Shown here one piece after another: positions 8,461 to 16,166 of a stretch of DNA of 40,758 nt. The stretch is taken from positions 65,500 to 106,257 of the forward strand of contig CACJRY010000004.1 of assembly GCA_902595855.1 (NCBI GenBank). The letters run 5' to 3'. The stretch's first letter is position 1. Each line of letters begins with the position of its first letter. This DNA is from an uncultured Alphaproteobacteria bacterium. GTDB lineage: Bacteria; Pseudomonadota; Alphaproteobacteria; HIMB59; GCA-002718135. The notes beneath the pieces were generated by a model. It did not search any database. It was not told the origin of the DNA and worked only from the letters and a program-made list of their open reading frames with translations. The position numbers and the translations under genes were made by a program.

Positions 8461-9483
8461 TTATAGAGCGCTTTTTACTTTAGCTGCAACATCAGCAGAA
8501 ACCCAAGACTCCCAATCAGAGTAAGTTTCTAAATAATGCATAGCTGTAGCTTCCATATCTCCGCCTGAAACATCAACATAGTAAGCTAACATCGCGTTAA
8601 CATCTGCAGTTGAAATTGTATAATCGTTGGCAAATTCAATTATTTCAGGATGAGCTGCTGCAAACTTGCCAGTAGCAAGTTTTGTTAAAGCCATATCTTT
8701 GTACTCACATGCGCATGAAGGAGTATATGCTTCAAGACCATCAGCCTTGATTTTGTTAACTACTACCATCATGTCATCCCAGCAACCTTTGTCATAACCT
8801 GGCTCAGTTAAACGAACCATGTCTATTTCAGGTTTTCCCATTAAACTTGTTGGGGTCCAATAATAACTAACTAAAGGTTGTCCTTTTGCAAACGCACCAG
8901 CAATAGCTGCGTCAAGAGCACCTCCAGAACCTGGGTCAAAGTTCGTATATAAGTCGCCTAAACCATATTCATTAATTTTAACTTGGTTTATTGTGTAACA
9001 AGTCCAACCAGAAATACAGCTTGTAATTCTTCCTTTAGACGGATCTTCTGGATCTTTAAATAGCTCCCAGATTCCTGGTTTTTTAAGGTCCATTACGTCT
9101 GTAATACCATATTTTTCTGATGTCGCTCTATCAACAAAGAAAGCTTGCTCAGAAGCTGGAGTATTAATACCAAGATCAACTAGATTACCTGATGCTAGTT
9201 CAGGATCAATTAATGCTACATTGTTATCAGTCCAGTGTTCAAAAATAATATCAAGTTGATTATCAATCAAAGCTGCCAAGATTGGATTTGTACTACCTTT
9301 AGTAACTTCAACATTACAATCATAACCATGCTCCATAATAAATGAACCTATGGCTGTATGAATATTAGCACTATCCCAGTCAAAATCTCCAACTTTAACA
9401 GTACAAGCATTTGCACTAAAAGAGCTTAGGGAGAAAAATGATAATAGGGATAGAACTAGAAATGATTTTTTAATAAATTTCAT
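8461..9483 (-). CDS. proX: Periplasmic substrate-binding protein of the glycine betaine/proline transporter
   Basis: The 340-residue precursor starts with a signal peptide (MKFIKKSF, a hydrophobic core, then ANA before Cys27). The mature part is of the OpuAC/ProX family. Three tryptophans match the aromatic cage that holds the trimethylammonium group in E. coli ProX: W84 (FEHWTDN), W160 (SGWTC) and W209 (YYWTPT). A probable disulfide pair C156/C162 flanks the second one, as in ProX. It is the first gene of the operon and has an unusually good ribosome binding site. Ligand class is well supported; glycine betaine, choline, carnitine or another betaine cannot be told apart by reading. Confidence 0.93.
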   Translation of the reverse strand: MKFIKKSFLVLSLLSFFSLSSFSANACTVKVGDFDWDSANIHTAIGSFIMEHGYDCNVEVTKGSTNPILAALIDNQLDIIFEHWTDNNVALIDPELASGNLVDLGINTPASEQAFFVDRATSEKYGITDVMDLKKPGIWELFKDPEDPSKGRITSCISGWTCYTINQVKINEYGLGDLYTNFDPGSGGALDAAIAGAFAKGQPLVSYYWTPTSLMGKPEIDMVRLTEPGYDKGCWDDMMVVVNKIKADGLEAYTPSCACEYKDMALTKLATGKFAAAHPEIIEFANDYTISTADVNAMLAYYVDVSGGDMEATAMHYLETYSDWESWVSADVAAKVKSAL

Positions 9484-9490
9484 ATTCTTT

Positions 9491-9496
9491 CCTCCT
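9491..9496 (-). promoter_or_regulatory. Strong Shine-Dalgarno site of proX
   Basis: On the minus strand AGGAGG lies seven bases before the proX ATG. Most other genes in the window lack a recognisable Shine-Dalgarno sequence, so this one suggests high translation of the binding protein and confirms the start codon. Confidence 0.8.
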
Positions 9497-9508
9497 AATT
9501 ATATAAAT

Positions 9509-9536
9509 TTTATATCGGTTATTTATCTATAAACAA
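9509..9536 (-). promoter_or_regulatory. Putative promoter of the proX operon
   Basis: On the minus strand TTGTTT (9531-9536) and TATAAA (9509-9514) are 16 bases apart, 26 bases ahead of the proX start codon. The operon needs a promoter in this 91-base gap, and this is the best pair I see, but AT-rich background makes chance matches common. Confidence 0.35.
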
Positions 9537-9574
9537 CTTTTATTTGGAAAAAATGACAGTTTTATTGGGTATTT

Positions 9575-10429
9575 TTAATTATCGTTTTTTCTTTCCCTGT
9601 AAGCTACGTAAATACCACTAATAATGATCAGTAAAGCCCCTATAACAACAGAATTACTAGGAATTTCATTAAAAAATAAGTATGCCATAATGCCCACAAA
9701 AATGAAGGAAGTGTATTCAAATGGAGAGGTAACAGAAACATCTGCGTGTCTAGCAGCCTGTGACATAAAGTAATGCCCCAAAGAACCCATTATTCCAAGG
9801 CTTAAGGCTAAAGTTAAATTAAATATATCTGGTATAATAAAATCTGATGGAAAAAAAATAATTGAAGTAAATAGCAAAGCAAAAGAATAATAGAACACTA
9901 TTGATGTACTAGTTTCTGTATTCATTAATGATCTTGTAGATAAATATACTGCTGCCATAAAAAAAGCTGAACCAATTGGCAATAAGGATTTAAGTTGAAA
10001 CAATTCAGTTCCAGGTTTAACAATTATTAATACACCAATAAACCCAATAACAATTGCTAGTATTCTATGAATACCAATTTTCTCTCCAAGAATTGGTACT
10101 GCCAATAAAGCTGCAATAATTGGAGCACTATGGGCAATAGCAATATTTTCTGAAAGTAATAAATATTTAATTCCAAATATATAAAGAACAACACATCCAA
10201 CCGCTGAAAAAGCCCGAACAAAATGCCTTACTGGTTTTTTTGTTTTTATTGATATTATTCCAGATCGGTAAACTAAAAAAATAGATATTATAGAACCACT
10301 TAATGCTCGAAAAAAAACAGCTTCCCAAACAGGGAAGTTCATAGTCAAACTTTTATAAGTCATATCATTTACACTCAGACTAAACATTCCAAGTGTCATC
10401 AATAATATCCCAAGTAAATTTTTGTTCAT
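9575..10429 (-). CDS. EamA/RhaT-family (DMT superfamily) membrane transporter
   Basis: A roughly 284-residue, ten-helix protein with two EamA repeats. The first repeat ends in the hallmark pattern AIAHSAPIIAALLAVPILGEK with GFIGVLIIVKPG after it; the second repeat ends with FVGIMAYLFFNEIPSN and a short charged tail. Members export amino acids or other small metabolites. I place the start at the ATG at 10427-10429 (MNKNLLGILL) because the further in-frame start at 10471 is a TTG and only adds a hydrophobic leader. It is divergent from the oxygenase gene and upstream of proX on the same strand. Substrate unknown. Confidence 0.85.
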   Translation of the reverse strand: MNKNLLGILLMTLGMFSLSVNDMTYKSLTMNFPVWEAVFFRALSGSIISIFLVYRSGIISIKTKKPVRHFVRAFSAVGCVVLYIFGIKYLLLSENIAIAHSAPIIAALLAVPILGEKIGIHRILAIVIGFIGVLIIVKPGTELFQLKSLLPIGSAFFMAAVYLSTRSLMNTETSTSIVFYYSFALLFTSIIFFPSDFIIPDIFNLTLALSLGIMGSLGHYFMSQAARHADVSVTSPFEYTSFIFVGIMAYLFFNEIPSNSVVIGALLIIISGIYVAYRERKNDN

Positions 10430-10488
10430 AAAAAAAACATTTAAAATTAAAATAAAAGTTATGATAGCCAATAGTATAGATTATTCAA

Positions 10489-11628
10489 ATGCAAGATAAA
10501 TATAAAGTAATCAAAGTTACAAAAAGAAGTAAATATATTGAGGTATTATGGAACGATAAGCACATAAGTAAATTTCATTTTCTTTGGTTAAGAGATAATT
10601 GCCCAACCGCATTTCATAAAGACACTAGAATGAGAAGGTTTAATATTCTTTCTATTAGTGAAAAAATCAAACCCCTAAATCTTTATCATACAAGCACAAC
10701 TCTTAAAATTATTTGGTCAGAAGGAAATCATAATTCGATCTTTAAATTAAACTGGTTAAGAGATTTTTGTTATACTAAAAAAAATCAGTCTCCCTATGTT
10801 CCTAATTACAAATTATGGAATTCTAAAATCGTGAACAAAATAAAAATAGTAAAACATGACTATAAAAAAGTTATGACAAATGAAAACGAATTAAAAAAAT
10901 GGCTACAAACAACACATTCATATGGGATAGCAATAATTCAAAATGCACCAACTAAAGACAAATCTGCTTTTAAAATTTTAGATAAAATTGGAAAATATCG
11001 AGAAACTTTTTTTGGAACTCCATTCGAAGTTATAAATATCCCAAAACCAAATAATCAAGCATATACAGCTGATGCACTTGCTAATCACAGCGACCTACCC
11101 TATTATGAGTATGTTCCAGGTTATCAATTTTTACATTGTCTCGTCAACGATGCGAAAGGTGGAAGTTCTACAGCAGTGGATGGTTTTGCTGTGGTTAATT
11201 TTCTCAAAAAAAATCACAAAAAAAAATATAATTTGCTTACAGAAAATGAGGTAATTTTTAAAGATAATGATTTTACACAAAAAAATGTAAGAGTTCACAA
11301 ATCACCTATAATAAAAGTTAATAAAAATAAAGATGTTGAGGAAATAAGAATTAATTTAGGTGCTATGGGCACATTAGATTTAAGTCCAAAAATTATGGAT
11401 GATTTTTATGATGCTTATACTTTTTTTTATAAGAAATTACATAGCAAGAAATTTCAAATTTCATTTAAACTTAAAGCAGGTGATATCTTTTGCTTTGATA
11501 ACAGAAGAGTCCTACATGGCAGAACAGAATTTGATCCTAATTCAGGAAATCGGCATCTTCAAGGTTATTATATCGAAAGAGAAGAAATTATCTCAAAATT
11601 AAATTATTTAAATAATATTAAATTCTAA
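10489..11628 (+). CDS. 2-oxoglutarate/Fe(II) dioxygenase, gamma-butyrobetaine hydroxylase-like
   Basis: The 379-residue protein combines a small N-terminal GBBH-like domain (about 1-95) with a TauD/TfdA oxygenase domain. Iron ligands are H200 and D202 (ANHSDLPYY) and H343 (VLHGRTEF), and R355 probably binds 2-oxoglutarate. The phrase WLRDNCP near 33-39 is typical of gamma-butyrobetaine and trimethyllysine hydroxylases, but the downstream Cys/Cys ligands of the eukaryotic zinc site are missing (DNCPTAFHKD). The family hydroxylates trimethylammonium compounds such as gamma-butyrobetaine to carnitine. Proximity to a betaine transporter and an aldehyde dehydrogenase supports a methylated-amine substrate. 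The exact substrate is not determined. Confidence 0.82.
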   Translation: MQDKYKVIKVTKRSKYIEVLWNDKHISKFHFLWLRDNCPTAFHKDTRMRRFNILSISEKIKPLNLYHTSTTLKIIWSEGNHNSIFKLNWLRDFCYTKKNQSPYVPNYKLWNSKIVNKIKIVKHDYKKVMTNENELKKWLQTTHSYGIAIIQNAPTKDKSAFKILDKIGKYRETFFGTPFEVINIPKPNNQAYTADALANHSDLPYYEYVPGYQFLHCLVNDAKGGSSTAVDGFAVVNFLKKNHKKKYNLLTENEVIFKDNDFTQKNVRVHKSPIIKVNKNKDVEEIRINLGAMGTLDLSPKIMDDFYDAYTFFYKKLHSKKFQISFKLKAGDIFCFDNRRVLHGRTEFDPNSGNRHLQGYYIEREEIISKLNYLNNIKF

Positions 11629-13124
11629 GAAACTTTTATCCAAGTTGACTTTACTTGTAGATAATTTTCTAGAGCTTGATAGCCATTATCTCTGCCAATG
11701 CCAGACTGTTTATAACCGCCCAGTGGTATAGTTGAATCTACACCTTCTTCATAATTGTTAACATAAACAGTGCCGGCACGAATTTCTCTAGACGCTTTGA
11801 TTGCTTTATTAATATCTTTTGTCCAAACACCTGCTGCAAGTCCGTATTCAGTATCATTAGCAATAGAAATAGCCTCCTCAAAATTGTTAAAACTGAGCGC
11901 TGTAAGAACAGGGCCAAAAATTTCTTCTTGAGCTATTTTCATACTATTTTTTACATTTTTAAATATTGTAGGCTCAAAATAGCAACCTCCTGTTTCCTTC
12001 ATGGTAATATTTCCTCCAACCGTAATTTCTGCACCCTCTTCCTTTCCGGTATTTACATATTTATTAATTTTTTCTAATTGTTCAGAACTAACTATAGCAC
12101 CCGCAAATGAGCTTGGATCAAGAGGATCAGCTGGTTTCATATTTTCACTTATTTCAGCTACCTTATTTATGAAATCTTTTTCTATTTCTTTTTGAACAAT
12201 AAGCCTAGAACCTGCGGAACATACTTCTCCTTGGTTTCCAAAAATTGCATAAGCAGATGCTTCTGCTGCAGAGTCAAGATCAGGACAATCTGCAAATATA
12301 ATATTTGGTGATTTCCCACCACATTCTAATTGCACTCTTTTCATATTTGACTGTCCAGAATATTGCAAAACAAGTTTTCCTACCTCCCCAGAACCTGTAA
12401 AAGCAACACAATCAACATCATTATGAAGGCATAAAGATTTGCCTGTTATAGGTCCATCTCCGGGTAAAACAGAAAAAACTCCATCAGGAACACCAGCTTC
12501 AGACAATAGGGCTCCAATTTTAATTGCACTCATTGGTGACTGCTCAGCAGGTTTTAGTATTACAGAATTTCCAGTAATTAGAGCTGGTGCAATTTTCCAT
12601 ATAGCCATCCACAAAGGATAATTCCAAGGTACTATAGCTGCAACTACGCCAATTGGCTCTTTAGTAATTAAGCCCATATATTCTTTAGAGCTTGGTGAAA
12701 TATCATCGAATAACTTATCAATGATTTCAGCGTACCATTCAATATTATCAATACTTGTTGGTAGATCAGCATTATATGTGTCATTAATTGTTTTGCCCAT
12801 ATCAATTGTATCTAAGAGTGCTAACTCTAAACGATCCCTCTCTAATAGTGTTGCAAACTTTAAAAGAATTTTTTTTCTTTGCCCTGGAGGTAAATTTGAC
12901 CAATAACCTCTATTGAAAGTTTCTCTTGCTTTAGAAACTGCTAAGTCAACATCCTCTTGCTGAGCTAAAAAAACTTTGTTAATAACATTGCCATCAATTG
13001 GTGAAATGTTATCAAAAGATTTTTCAGAAATAGATTTTTGATATTTTCCATTAATAAATAATTCCTTAGGATAACTTAGATTTGCTTTGGTTTTTTTGAT
13101 ATTTTCAGAGGTTAAGTTCATCAT
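11625..13124 (-). CDS. NAD(P)-dependent aldehyde dehydrogenase, PuuC/ALDH9-like
   Basis: This 499-residue enzyme is closest in wording to PuuC (gamma-glutamyl-gamma-aminobutyraldehyde dehydrogenase): IVPWNYPLWMAIWKIAPAL, NMKRVQLECGGKSPN and a C-terminus VNNYEEGVDSTIPLGGYKQSG. Catalytic residues are N168, E267 and C302 (NQGEVCSAGSR). Related enzymes oxidise amino-aldehydes, including betaine aldehyde and trimethylaminobutyraldehyde. Its ATG overlaps the stop of the upstream aldolase-like gene (ATGA), so the two form a translationally coupled pair. It converges on the oxygenase gene with a 4-base overlap. Class and chemistry are firm; the specific aldehyde is inferred from neighbours. Confidence 0.9.
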   Translation of the reverse strand: MMNLTSENIKKTKANLSYPKELFINGKYQKSISEKSFDNISPIDGNVINKVFLAQQEDVDLAVSKARETFNRGYWSNLPPGQRKKILLKFATLLERDRLELALLDTIDMGKTINDTYNADLPTSIDNIEWYAEIIDKLFDDISPSSKEYMGLITKEPIGVVAAIVPWNYPLWMAIWKIAPALITGNSVILKPAEQSPMSAIKIGALLSEAGVPDGVFSVLPGDGPITGKSLCLHNDVDCVAFTGSGEVGKLVLQYSGQSNMKRVQLECGGKSPNIIFADCPDLDSAAEASAYAIFGNQGEVCSAGSRLIVQKEIEKDFINKVAEISENMKPADPLDPSSFAGAIVSSEQLEKINKYVNTGKEEGAEITVGGNITMKETGGCYFEPTIFKNVKNSMKIAQEEIFGPVLTALSFNNFEEAISIANDTEYGLAAGVWTKDINKAIKASREIRAGTVYVNNYEEGVDSTIPLGGYKQSGIGRDNGYQALENYLQVKSTWIKVS

Positions 13125-13864
13125 TGATCGTATATACTATTATTTTTTTTTAGCATCCTTTTTAAGGCAGGCCATTCATGTTCCCCAAGTTTATATTTAG
13201 GATCTTCATATTGTCCAGCAGCGAATTCTAATATATTATCAGATGGTTTAATTATTTCCTTATTTGGTGCATTCAAATCAATCTGAACCTTGCAAGCCCT
13301 ATCAAGATAATACATGAGCATAAAAGCTTCGCTAATAGTTTTGCCACATGTTAAAAGGCCATGATTTCTTAAAATCATTGAATTATTTTTTCCTAGATCT
13401 TTTGATATGGAGTCACACTCTTCAGTATTAGTCGACATTCCCTGCCAGTCATGATAGCTTATTCTATTATGAAACATTGCTGAGTCTTGAATTAAAATTT
13501 CTAAACCATCTTTTAAACAAGACACCGCCAATCCAGATCTAGAATGCGAATGCATAACACAATGAAGATCTTCCCTGTCTTTATGAATTGCTCCATGAAT
13601 TACAAAACCTGTATAATTTATTTCTCCTTCTCCAGAAAGAATATTTCCATCCAAATCAATTTCCAATAAATTAGATGCAGTAACCTCATCATACCTTAAT
13701 CCAAATTTATTTATTAAGAATGTATTTTTTTTTGAGGAAGTTTTGCAAGTTATGTGGTTCCATATAATATCACTAAAACCATATATATCAGCTAAATGAT
13801 AAGCTGCAGCTAAATCTAATCTATTTTGTAATTCTTCATTTTCAAAATTTGTTTTAGTTTTCAT
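13121..13864 (-). CDS. Class II aldolase/adducin-family protein
   Basis: A protein of about 247 residues with the zinc-aldolase fold: GEGEINYTGFVIHGAIH, then the metal-binding MHSHSRSG and a third histidine in LRNHGLLTCG. Relatives include fuculose-phosphate aldolase, decarboxylases and non-catalytic adducin-like proteins. An in-frame ATG nine codons upstream (13891) would add MKYILYFFL; I prefer the ATG at 13864 because homology-like sequence begins after it and it leaves 44 rather than 17 bases to the divergent start. It is coupled to the aldehyde dehydrogenase downstream, suggesting that a cleavage or decarboxylation product is oxidised next (inference). Confidence 0.82.
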   Translation of the reverse strand: MKTKTNFENEELQNRLDLAAAYHLADIYGFSDIIWNHITCKTSSKKNTFLINKFGLRYDEVTASNLLEIDLDGNILSGEGEINYTGFVIHGAIHKDREDLHCVMHSHSRSGLAVSCLKDGLEILIQDSAMFHNRISYHDWQGMSTNTEECDSISKDLGKNNSMILRNHGLLTCGKTISEAFMLMYYLDRACKVQIDLNAPNKEIIKPSDNILEFAAGQYEDPKYKLGEHEWPALKRMLKKNNSIYDQ

Positions 13865-13896
13865 TAAAAAAAAGTATAAAATATATTTCATTAAAA

Positions 13897-13902
13897 GAGG
13901 AG
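13897..13902 (+). promoter_or_regulatory. Shine-Dalgarno site fixing a TTG start
   Basis: GAGGAG lies six bases before the TTG at 13909. The strong site and good spacing support TTG as the true initiation codon of the class V PLP enzyme, as no ATG occurs near the expected N-terminus. Confidence 0.8.
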
Positions 13903-13908
13903 AATTTT

Positions 13909-15159
13909 TTGAGCATTATTAACACAAAACTTGATTTAGAATATGTAAGGTCGCAATTTCCAGCATTTAGTGATCCATTATGCAAAGATTGGTCATTTTT
14001 TGAAAATGCTGGTGGCAGTTATGTGCCCCAACAAGTTATTGATAAATTAAATGAATTTATGATTTCAACAAAAGTTCAACCATATGCTGATTATCCAATG
14101 TCAAAAATGGCTGGAGAAAATATGGATAAAGCGATAAATCTCTTTGCAAAAATGATTAATGCAAATGAAAAAGAAATTATAATTGGAGGATCTACATCAA
14201 TAAATTTATACGTATTGTCAAATGCATTAAAATCGTCTCTTCAACCTGGCGATGAAGTAATTGTAACCAATCAAGATCATGAAGCAAATATAAGTCCCTG
14301 GAGAAGATTATCAGAAGTTGGGGCAAAAATAAAAGAATGGAAGTTGAATCCTCAAACCGCTGAATTAGACCTTGGGGATTTAGAGAAGTTAATTTCAGAT
14401 AAAACAAAAATTGTTGCAGTTACACATTGTTCAAATATAGTTGGAACAATTAATGATTTAAAAAAAATTACAGATTTAGCACATAAATACAACGCAATAG
14501 TAATTGGTGATGGCGTTTCATTTGCCCCTCATGGATTTCCTGATGTTAAAGAGTTAGGTGTAGATTTTTATACTTTTAGTTTGTACAAAACTTATGGACC
14601 TCATCTTGCTCTATTATATGGTAAGGAAAAAATTTTAAGTAAATTGCCTAATCAAAATCATGAATTTCTAGAAAATAACTATCCTTACACAATTAATCCA
14701 GGAGGTCCAAATCACGAAGAACTTGTTTCTTTAATTGGAATTTATGATTACATTGTAAGTCTTTACAAACATCATTTCGGAAATAATAATTTAGAGATAA
14801 GAGAAAAAGTTGAAAAAATTAATTTATTATTTTCCAACCATGAAGAAGAAATAGCAAATGATTTATTAGAATATTTAGATAATCATAATGTATTTGAATT
14901 AATTGGCAAAAATAAAATCAAAGATAGAAATAGGGCACCAACTATTTCATTTTTCTCTAAAAATAAATCCTCAAAAGAGATAAGTGATTATTTAATTAAA
15001 AATTATATAGCTACTAGAAATGATAATTTTTATGCCTGGCGATGTTTAAAAGCGCTTGGTATTGATACTGATGATGGAGTAATTAGATTAAGTATGACAC
15101 ATTATAATAGTAAAAAGGAAGTTCAAAATATAATCTCTATTTTAGATAAATTTAGTTAA
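13909..15159 (+). CDS. Class V aminotransferase-fold PLP enzyme (cysteine desulfurase-like, VC1184 subfamily)
   Basis: The 416-residue product resembles the cysteine-desulfurase-like subgroup typified by VC1184: SFFENAGGSYVP near the N-terminus, PYADYPMSKMAGENM, H124 for ring stacking, D201 for the pyridine nitrogen and the PLP lysine K227 in SLYKTYGPHLALLYG. The mobile loop that holds the catalytic Cys in true SufS/IscS enzymes is not recognisable (NDNFYAWRCLKALG), so sulfur transfer is doubtful and a C-S or C-N lyase or another role is possible. It starts at TTG and is divergent from the aldolase-aldehyde dehydrogenase pair, so co-regulation is plausible. It marks the last gene before the polysaccharide cluster. 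Confidence 0.82.
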   Translation: MSIINTKLDLEYVRSQFPAFSDPLCKDWSFFENAGGSYVPQQVIDKLNEFMISTKVQPYADYPMSKMAGENMDKAINLFAKMINANEKEIIIGGSTSINLYVLSNALKSSLQPGDEVIVTNQDHEANISPWRRLSEVGAKIKEWKLNPQTAELDLGDLEKLISDKTKIVAVTHCSNIVGTINDLKKITDLAHKYNAIVIGDGVSFAPHGFPDVKELGVDFYTFSLYKTYGPHLALLYGKEKILSKLPNQNHEFLENNYPYTINPGGPNHEELVSLIGIYDYIVSLYKHHFGNNNLEIREKVEKINLLFSNHEEEIANDLLEYLDNHNVFELIGKNKIKDRNRAPTISFFSKNKSSKEISDYLIKNYIATRNDNFYAWRCLKALGIDTDDGVIRLSMTHYNSKKEVQNIISILDKFS

Positions 15160-16166
15160 CTATCAATTTTTGATAATTTATATGTAAAATAAATGTAAAA
15201 AAATAATAAAGTTAAAAACAATAATAAAGCTGCGTCACTTCCAAAATAAATAAAGCAATAAAATCCAGTAAAGTTTAAAATTACAGATAGAAGTAAAATA
15301 AATGAGGTAGTTTTAGGTTTGCTAAAACCAGCTTCAAAAAATATATGATGTAGATGAGTCCTATCTGGCCTAAAAGGATTTATTTTCTTTATAAGTCTTC
15401 TTAAAACTACTGAAATTAAATCAAATACTGGTAATGTAACACACCAAATTGTTAAAACTGGATTTAAAACTGGATTACTCCCCTGCGAAACCATAATTAG
15501 CACAAAAGAAATAAAAAAACCAATAAACATGCTGCCTGCATCACCTAAAAAAACTTTATAAAAATTTGTAATGTTAAAATAAATAAAAATAAGTAAAGTA
15601 AAAATAATCAAAAAAATGTAATTAAAATCACTAAATTCAACATCAGTTCCAAGAATTGATGAAAAAAACAGTATAGAAAATAATGTAATAATTCCTAATC
15701 CTGCACATAATCCATCTACGCCATCTATAAAATTAAATGAATTCGTTAATCCTAGTACGCAGAAAACTGTAAATATAACAGATAAAGGCTCTATATTAAC
15801 TACTCCGAAATAATAATATTCTCCAATTTGATTTACAGTCAAGCCAGTTCCAACAACAATTAAACAACAAATCAACTGTGCAATTAATCGAAAAACAACA
15901 CCAAGTTCAATTGCATCATCTATGACTCCTAATAAAATTAGCAAGGATGAAGTATACAAAATAACACCCAATGAAAAAGAAATATCATAAAAAAAACTTA
16001 AAATTAAAATATTTATGTAAATCACAATACCACCTATTACAGGTATGTTACCAGAATGTTGTTTTCTGAAATTTGGTAAATCAACTAATTTAAGTTTTGG
16101 TGCAAGATTATACATTAAAAAAAATAAAATTATAAAAAAGAGCAAATTATAAAATAAAATAACCAT
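15156..16166 (-). CDS. wecA: UDP-GlcNAc:undecaprenyl-phosphate N-acetylhexosamine-1-phosphate transferase (WecA/MraY family)
   Basis: A 336-residue polytopic membrane protein (about ten or eleven helices) of the polyprenyl-phosphate sugar-1-phosphotransferase family. Hallmarks are RKQHSGNIPVIGGI near 34-47, the metal/substrate aspartates D83-D84 in GVIDDAIELG, NFIDGVDGLCAG, FLGDAGSMFIGF and a cytoplasmic HLHH in the loop after NPFRPDRTH. It transfers a HexNAc-1-phosphate to undecaprenyl phosphate at the inner face of the membrane, starting the repeat unit. Its ATG abuts the stop of the methyltransferase gene. As the last gene of the cluster and next to the L-QuiNAc/L-FucNAc module, it may accept a 6-deoxy sugar as well as GlcNAc (inference). 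Confidence 0.9.
   Translation of the reverse strand: MVILFYNLLFFIILFFLMYNLAPKLKLVDLPNFRKQHSGNIPVIGGIVIYINILILSFFYDISFSLGVILYTSSLLILLGVIDDAIELGVVFRLIAQLICCLIVVGTGLTVNQIGEYYYFGVVNIEPLSVIFTVFCVLGLTNSFNFIDGVDGLCAGLGIITLFSILFFSSILGTDVEFSDFNYIFLIIFTLLIFIYFNITNFYKVFLGDAGSMFIGFFISFVLIMVSQGSNPVLNPVLTIWCVTLPVFDLISVVLRRLIKKINPFRPDRTHLHHIFFEAGFSKPKTTSFILLLSVILNFTGFYCFIYFGSDAALLLFLTLLFFYIYFTYKLSKIDS

Noticed and set aside
9575-10471. Longer transporter reading frame starting at 10471
   Set aside because: The codon at 10469-10471 is TTG with no Shine-Dalgarno site; the ATG at 10427-10429 gives the usual length and N-terminus of the family.
12001-12906. Open plus-strand frames opposite the aldehyde dehydrogenase
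   Set aside because: They are antisense to a strongly conserved enzyme gene and their translations show no domain or ribosome binding site.
13121-13891. Nine-codon longer start for the class II aldolase-like gene
   Set aside because: The added MKYILYFFL is unlike the family and would leave only 17 bases to the divergent start; neither start has a clear ribosome binding site, so the choice is a preference rather than proof.
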